From the NCBI RefSeq assembly GCF_000160835.1, contig NZ_GG700734.1, forward strand, positions 22,198 through 32,822: a stretch of 10,625 bases of DNA. The letters are read 5' to 3'. The position numbers and the translations under genes are program-made. The notes under the pieces are model-generated. The model was not told the origin of the DNA, did no database searches, and saw only the letters and a program-made list of their open reading frames with translations. This document shows, in pieces, positions 6,811 through 10,625 of this stretch (the stretch's first letter is position 1; each line of letters starts with the position of its first letter). This DNA is from Limosilactobacillus antri DSM 16041. Lineage in GTDB: Bacteria > Bacillota > Bacilli > Lactobacillales > Lactobacillaceae.

Positions 6811-8460
6811 ATGTTAGCTACAATTACCCATTTTATGGTCAATAACCAGACCTTTACCCTATTTATCTGCGTTGCTTTAGGCTTTGCCATCGGGAACTAC
6901 AAGATTGCCGGGCGCTTCAACATCGGGGCGACGGTCGGGACATTGATTGTGACCCTGACCGTCGGCCAGGTGGGGGCCTTTCCCCGCAATGAGATGCTGG
7001 GGACCATTTTCTTCGGGGCCTTCATGTTCTCCGTCGGCTACCGGATCGGCCCCCAGCTCTTGGTGAGCCTCAAACTCTTTGGAATTCGGATTATTATCGC
7101 CAGCCTGTTCTGGATGCTGGTGGCCTTCTTCGTTTCCTGGGGGCTCTTCGTGGCCTTTAAGATTGGCCCGGGAATTGCCGCCGGGGTCATCTCCGGTTCC
7201 CTGACCCAGTCCGCAACCGTTGCCAGCTCTCTCCAGACGATCGGGGCACTCCCGGTTAGCCAGACCGTCAGGGCGACCTATGAGGCCCAGCTGCCGGTCG
7301 CTTACGCCCTGACCTACGTCTTTGGGACCCTGGGCGTCATCGTTTTCCTCCGGGATGTCGCGCCGAAGATTTGCGGGATCACGATTGAGGAACAGGGGCC
7401 GCTGATGGCGTGGAAGTACCACTTTCATGCCAAGAACCCGAACCCGACCTGGCGCCGGACCTACCGGGTTGCCGCGGATTCGCCGCTAGTCGGCAAGACA
7501 ATCGTGCAGTTTAACCGCTGGACCAACTACCGCCTGATTGCCCTGGCCGTATTTCACCACGATACGATGACCGACCACCTGGAGTATGAAATCAAGCCGG
7601 GGGACCTGGTAACGGTGATCGGCTATTCCATTCACTTTGACCGCTTGCACGGCATTCAGGGCATTAAGGAGGTACTGACGCCGACAAACGCCCCGCAGGA
7701 ACGCAAATTTGTCCTTGGTAAGAACTTCAAGCCGGTTCAGCTGGCAACCCTGCGCCAGCACGGGGTCTTCATTAACATCCAGGACCCGAACACCGGGAAC
7801 GAACAGTTGATTAACCAGCTGCGCCCCGGCAACGTGATTTCACTGACCGGGAACACCTCGCGAACCGCTAGCATCCTGCATCAGATGGGGCGCTGGCACA
7901 CCAGTGAGGACGCCATCAACTTCAGCCTCTTTGCCCTCGGAATCGGTGGTGCTTCCCTTTTAGGAATTCTTGGGCTAAAATTAAATGGTATCCCGCTTCA
8001 ATTAGGCAACGGGACCGCGGCCCTGATTATGGGACTGGTGTTGAGTTCCTGGATTAGCCGCCACCACGACTACAAGTCGATTCCGGAAACGGTCACGACT
8101 TTCTGCCAGAGCGTTGGTCTGACGATTTTTGTGGGGACGGTCGGCCTTCAATCGGCCCAGGCCTTTACGTCCGCGGTTAAGTCCCTGGGCGTTGGCGTGC
8201 TGGTCGTTGGGGCAATCATCACGATTGCACCGCACCTGCTGACCCTGCTCTTTGGCCGCTACGTCTTGCGGATGGAACCGCTGGCACTGTTGGGGGCTTT
8301 GACGGGTTCCGGGACGAGTGCTGCCTCAATGAGTGAAATTGTTCAAAAAGCGGGACCGGAGGGGGGCGCCTACTATGCGGCAGCCTTCACCCCGGCGTTC
8401 GTGGTCGGCAATATCGGGATTACCCTGCTCGGCCCAATTTTTGTGGCGCTCTTAGCATAA
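6811..8460 (+). CDS. aspT: AspT-like aspartate:alanine antiporter
   Basis: Predicted inner-membrane exchanger of the AAEx family, taking up aspartate and releasing alanine. ATG6811 follows AAGGAG (6800-6805) at 5 nt. Length is 549 residues, near the 543 of Tetragenococcus halophilus AspT. Order: N-terminal membrane block (~10-180); soluble central region (~205-365) holding two RCK_C/TrkA_C-like units (about 217-290 and 298-365, e.g. LVTVIGYSIHFDRL and VISLTGNTSRTASIL); C-terminal membrane block (~370-549). The two membrane blocks carry matching signatures, SGSLTQSATVASS (128-140) and TGSGTSAASMSEI (498-510), the duplicated AspT/YidE/YbjL domain. In classic aspT loci an aspartate decarboxylase (aspD) is the partner. 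Here the next gene, 19 nt on, is an aspartate racemase, so the operon points to D-Asp supply. Proteins of this fold also carry other dicarboxylates; the substrate is inferred from similarity and context. Confidence 0.85.
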   Translation: MLATITHFMVNNQTFTLFICVALGFAIGNYKIAGRFNIGATVGTLIVTLTVGQVGAFPRNEMLGTIFFGAFMFSVGYRIGPQLLVSLKLFGIRIIIASLFWMLVAFFVSWGLFVAFKIGPGIAAGVISGSLTQSATVASSLQTIGALPVSQTVRATYEAQLPVAYALTYVFGTLGVIVFLRDVAPKICGITIEEQGPLMAWKYHFHAKNPNPTWRRTYRVAADSPLVGKTIVQFNRWTNYRLIALAVFHHDTMTDHLEYEIKPGDLVTVIGYSIHFDRLHGIQGIKEVLTPTNAPQERKFVLGKNFKPVQLATLRQHGVFINIQDPNTGNEQLINQLRPGNVISLTGNTSRTASILHQMGRWHTSEDAINFSLFALGIGGASLLGILGLKLNGIPLQLGNGTAALIMGLVLSSWISRHHDYKSIPETVTTFCQSVGLTIFVGTVGLQSAQAFTSAVKSLGVGVLVVGAIITIAPHLLTLLFGRYVLRMEPLALLGALTGSGTSAASMSEIVQKAGPEGGAYYAAAFTPAFVVGNIGITLLGPIFVALLA

Positions 8461-8479
8461 AAAGGAAGGCAATTTATCA

Positions 8480-9199
8480 ATGAAAAAATTCTTTACCGTT
8501 TTAGGGGGGATGGGGACGCTGGCGACCGAGAGCTACGTTCGCCTGCTTGACCAGCGGACCCCGATTCACCGCGACCAGGACTACCTGGACTACATTGTCG
8601 TCAACCACGCCAGCGTTCCGGACCGGACGACCTGGATTCTCGACCACAGTCAGCCGGACTACAACCAGGCCTTGATTGAGGACATTCAGCAGCAGAGCCT
8701 GCTCAACCCGGCTTTCTTCGTGCTGATCTGCAACACTGCCCACTACGCCTTTGACCAGTTGCAGGCGGCGACGAAGGTCCCAATCCTCAATATGCTTGAG
8801 GAGACGGTTGCCGAGATCAAGCGGATCAAGCCAGATGCCAAGAAGGTCGGTCTTCTGGCGACCCGGGGGACCGTGGAGGCCGGCTTGTATGACGGTTACA
8901 TCACCCGGGCGGGCTATCAGGAGATCAAGCCGACACCGGAAATCGTCGACATGACCGAAGACCTGATCTATCACGATATCAAAGAGGCCGGTCATTCCGA
9001 CGGCCAGAAATACCACGAACTGGTCCGCAGGATGGTCGAGGAAGAGGGCGCTGACGTTGTCATCCTGGGCTGCACAGAACTATCCTATGCCCAGGAGATG
9101 AACCCGGAAACCCAGTACCCGGTGGCCGACTCCCAGTCGATTATTGTTGACCGGTCGTTGGAACGGGGAATGGCGCTAGAAGGGCGGACGGCTAAGTAA
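8480..9199 (+). CDS. racD: Aspartate racemase (Asp/Glu racemase family)
   Basis: Cytoplasmic, cofactor-free enzyme interconverting L- and D-aspartate through two cysteines. ATG8480 follows AAGGAAGG (8462-8469) at 10 nt. Length is 239 residues, normal for the family. The N-terminal GGMGTLAT (9-16) is the aspartate-racemase form. Both catalytic cysteines are present: Cys84 in CNTAH (84-88) and Cys198 in GCTEL (197-201). The MurI-type DSGxGG start is absent, so cell-wall glutamate racemase is unlikely. It is co-transcribed with aspT. With the D-aspartate ligase at 2628-3872 it makes a plausible route to D-Asp bridges in peptidoglycan. Activity on glutamate or other amino acids (RacX-like) cannot be excluded. 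Confidence 0.88.
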   Translation: MKKFFTVLGGMGTLATESYVRLLDQRTPIHRDQDYLDYIVVNHASVPDRTTWILDHSQPDYNQALIEDIQQQSLLNPAFFVLICNTAHYAFDQLQAATKVPILNMLEETVAEIKRIKPDAKKVGLLATRGTVEAGLYDGYITRAGYQEIKPTPEIVDMTEDLIYHDIKEAGHSDGQKYHELVRRMVEEEGADVVILGCTELSYAQEMNPETQYPVADSQSIIVDRSLERGMALEGRTAK

Positions 9200-9395
9200 T
9201 GGTTATGGGGAGTGGGAAATAACCTCCTCGACAAGGCGTATGGCTAACCTAGGACGATAGTTGGCACGGAACGGGCCGGCTAGCGTTCGTAGGCAAATAG
9301 CCTTGCTTCGCGGCGTTAGACACTAGCCTTGCGGTTACGACACGAAGTTAGCCTGTAGGTTTTCCACGTTATCTTTGTAATAGTTAAGAACTAGC
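9200..9395. other. Non-coding region after racD with inverted and direct repeats
   Basis: No reading frame with a ribosome site is seen. GGTTAT (9201-9206) and ATAACC (9219-9224) can form a hairpin just after the racD stop, with no T-tract. GGCTAAC (9242-9248) is complementary to GTTAGCC (9347-9353), and CTTCG (9306-9310) to CGAAG (9343-9347), so a folded RNA is possible. Palindromes GCCGGC and GCTAGC are fused at 9275-9284. The repeat at 9291-9354 is listed separately. Confidence 0.5.
9291..9354. repeat. Degenerate tandem element with three TAGCCT motifs
   Basis: TAGCCT occurs at 9298-9303, 9324-9329 and 9349-9354, spaced 26 and 25 bp. The first two copies extend to TAGCCTTGC. The spacers are alike but diverged, with CG-containing stretches such as TTCGCGGCG and GGTTACGAC. 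Read on the minus strand, each unit starts AGGCTA. The shape suggests an intergenic repeat family or a folded RNA. I have a vague memory of similar sequence between genes in Limosilactobacillus, which is not proof. Confidence 0.5.
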
Positions 9396-9440
9396 AAGAG
9401 ACTGGTGAGAAAAACATAGTTTTCTCCCAGTTTCTTTTTT
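9396..9440 (+). terminator. Rho-independent terminator of the aspT-racD operon
   Basis: A long stem pairs 9396-9405 with 9427-9436 (one G·T), skips a bulged T9406, then pairs 9407-9413 with 9420-9426 around the loop ACATAG (9414-9419). The T-run reaches 9440. It lies about 200 nt after the racD stop, so the operon mRNA would carry the repeat element as a long 3' UTR. Confidence 0.85.
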
Positions 9441-9451
9441 AACGTCCTGTT

Positions 9452-9466
9452 CAGTAAGCGCTTGCA
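9452..9466 (+). promoter_or_regulatory. cre-like site overlapping the adh promoter
   Basis: CAGTAAGCGCTTGCA matches WTGNAANCGNWNNCW at 13 of 15 positions, including the central AANCG core. It overlaps the first bases of the -35 (9463-9468), a position where CcpA would repress. Confidence 0.5.
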
Positions 9467-9490
9467 ATTAATTCACAAGCGTGCTATTTT
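9463..9490 (+). promoter_or_regulatory. Promoter of the alcohol dehydrogenase gene
   Basis: TTGCAA (9463-9468) is 16 bp from TATTTT (9485-9490). TG at 9482-9483 gives an extended -10. The half-sites CGCTTG (9459-9464) and CAAGCG (9476-9481) form a spaced inverted repeat over the promoter and may be an operator. Confidence 0.55.
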
Positions 9491-9532
9491 TAGGCTGTTG
9501 GTGTTGCCTATGTATTGAAAGGGGAAGTTTGT

Positions 9533-10603
9533 ATGCGTGGTTTTGCGATGATTGGCCCAAACGAGACGGGCTTTATTGAAAAAGACGATCCCGAGATGGG
9601 GCCGCGGGACGCCCTGGTTAAGCCGCTAGCGGTAGCGCCGTGTACCTCAGACATCCACACCGTTTATGAGAACGCCATTGGTCCCCGGCACAACATGATC
9701 TTGGGCCACGAGGCCTGTGGTGAGATTGTAGCCGTCGGCGACGAAGTCAAGGACTTTAAAGTCGGCGACAAGGTTCTGGTCCCGGCCGTTACGCCGGACT
9801 GGTCCAAGCTGGAGTCCCAGGCGGGCTATGCCTCGCACTCCGGTGGAATGCTGGCCGGCTGGAAGTTTTCCAACTTTAAGGACGGGGTCTTTGCTACCCG
9901 TTTCCACGTTAACGACGCCGATGGCAACCTGGCCCACCTGCCGCTGGGAATGGATCCCGGTGAAGCATGTATGCTCTCGGACATGATCCCAACTGGCCTG
10001 CACGCCGATGAAATGGCGAATGTCCAATATGGGGACACGGTTGCCGTCATCGGAATCGGTCCGGTGGGGCTGATGGCGTTGCGGGGGGCCGTCCTGCACG
10101 GTGCTGGCCGGATCTTTGCTGTCGGTTCCCGGCCCAAGACGATTGAAGTGGCTAAGGAGTACGGGGCTACGGACATCATTGACTACCACCAGGGCGACAT
10201 TGCCGACCAGATCCTCAAGCTGACTGACAACCAGGGCGTTGATAAGGTGCTGATTGCCGGTGGGGACACGGAACACACCTTCGACCAGGCGGCCCGGATG
10301 ACCAAGCCGGGTGGTGCGATCAGCAACGTGGCCTACCTGAACGGCAATGACGTCTTAAAGATCAAGGCGGCCGACTGGGGTGTTGGGATGTCCAACATCA
10401 CTATCGACGGCGGCCTGATGCCGGGCGGCCGCCTGCGGATGGAGAAGCTGGCCAGCCTGATTACTAATGGCCGCCTGGACCCATCATTGATGATTACCCA
10501 CAAGTTCTACGGCTTTGAAAAGATTCCAGACGCCCTGGAATTAATGCACAATAAGCCGGCTGACCTGATTAAACCAGTAGTTTACTGTGATGACATTGAT
10601 TAA
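9533..10603 (+). CDS. adh: NADP(H)-dependent zinc secondary alcohol dehydrogenase
   Basis: Medium-chain dehydrogenase interconverting secondary alcohols and ketones (isopropanol/acetone, 2-butanol/2-butanone type) with NADP(H), in the cytoplasm. ATG9533 is chosen because AAAGGGG (9518-9524) lies 8 nt before it; the in-frame TTG9515 lies upstream of that site. Length is 356 residues, against 352 for the Thermoanaerobacter brockii enzyme. From ATG9533, the catalytic zinc ligands known in that enzyme fall at the same numbers: Cys37 (APCTSD), His59-Glu60 (GHE) and Asp150 (LSDM). The NADP-selecting residues also match: Gly198-Ser199-Arg200 (VGSRP) and Tyr218. The Rossmann motif GIGPVG is at 174-179. 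The four-Cys structural zinc cluster of horse-liver-type enzymes is absent, as in this subfamily. It is a single gene with its own cre-overlapped promoter, suggesting expression when preferred sugars run low and a role in redox balance. The physiological substrate is not known from sequence. Confidence 0.93.
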   Translation: MRGFAMIGPNETGFIEKDDPEMGPRDALVKPLAVAPCTSDIHTVYENAIGPRHNMILGHEACGEIVAVGDEVKDFKVGDKVLVPAVTPDWSKLESQAGYASHSGGMLAGWKFSNFKDGVFATRFHVNDADGNLAHLPLGMDPGEACMLSDMIPTGLHADEMANVQYGDTVAVIGIGPVGLMALRGAVLHGAGRIFAVGSRPKTIEVAKEYGATDIIDYHQGDIADQILKLTDNQGVDKVLIAGGDTEHTFDQAARMTKPGGAISNVAYLNGNDVLKIKAADWGVGMSNITIDGGLMPGGRLRMEKLASLITNGRLDPSLMITHKFYGFEKIPDALELMHNKPADLIKPVVYCDDID

Positions 10604-10606
10604 ACA

Positions 10607-10620
10607 ATAAGTAAACTTAT
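10607..10620. repeat. Short inverted repeat after adh
   Basis: ATAAGT and ACTTAT are exact reverse complements separated by AA, just after the stop codon. It could be an operator for a downstream gene or part of a longer structure cut by the window end. Confidence 0.3.
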
Positions 10621-10625
10621 AAGCA

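Noticed and set aside
8501..9016. Minus-strand frame of 171 codons opposite racD
   Set aside because: Shadow of the racemase gene; no ribosome site and no recognisable domain.
8480..9199. Glutamate racemase MurI
   Set aside because: The DSGxGG start of MurI is absent; GGMGTLAT with CNTAH and GCTEL fits the aspartate racemase branch.
9291..9354. CRISPR array
   Set aside because: Only a 6- to 9-base core is shared, units are 25-26 bp with no constant repeat/variable spacer pattern, and no cas genes are present.
9647..10276. Minus-strand frames of 209 and 117 codons opposite adh
   Set aside because: Shadows of a well-supported dehydrogenase gene; open only because of GC-rich codon use.

Overview
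The window looks like chromosomal DNA from a high-GC member of the Lactobacillaceae, most likely a Limosilactobacillus in the L. fermentum / L. pontis range. The evidence is the strong Shine-Dalgarno sites and Bacillota-type promoters, cre-like sites, the tRNA-Tyr/tRNA-Gln pair without encoded CCA, and the gene set (AspT-type antiporter, aspartate racemase, D-aspartate ligase, P3-type ATPase, NADP-dependent secondary alcohol dehydrogenase). The species is inferred; no marker gene in the window settles it. I saw no insertion sequence, phage gene, CRISPR array or rRNA.

Layout: (1) 1-330, a promoter, tRNA-Tyr(GTA), tRNA-Gln(TTG) and a terminator. (2) 405-1070, an unrecognised basic, Leu/Ala/Gln-rich protein of 221 residues. 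(3) 1053-1156, a near-consensus promoter lying over the end of that gene, followed at once by a terminator hairpin. (4) 1157-2551, a DHA2-type MFS exporter. (5) 2628-3872, an ATP-grasp ligase of the D-aspartate ligase kind, ending at a perfect 22-bp inverted repeat that separates it from a convergent gene. (6) 3981-6485 on the minus strand, a P3-type (proton or manganese) P-type ATPase. (7) 6486-6810, a divergent intergenic region with hairpins, direct repeats, a cre-like site and an extended -10 promoter. (8) 6811-9199, a two-gene operon of an AspT-like aspartate:alanine antiporter and an aspartate racemase. (9) 9200-9440, non-coding DNA with a thrice-repeated TAGCCT element and a strong terminator. 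(10) 9533-10603, an NADP(H)-dependent zinc secondary alcohol dehydrogenase behind a cre-overlapped promoter.

How the genes may work together: AspT would bring aspartate in against alanine, RacD would turn L-Asp into D-Asp, and the ATP-grasp ligase would attach D-Asp to the peptidoglycan stem peptide to make the D-Asp/D-Asn cross-bridge known from this genus. All three steps lie within about 6.6 kb, split by the convergent/divergent ATPase. The ATPase and the alcohol dehydrogenase each have a cre-like site, suggesting carbon-catabolite control. Most of the genes are recognisable families. The less explained parts are the orphan protein at 405-1070, the leader before the MFS gene, the repeat element at 9291-9354 and the structured region before aspT.
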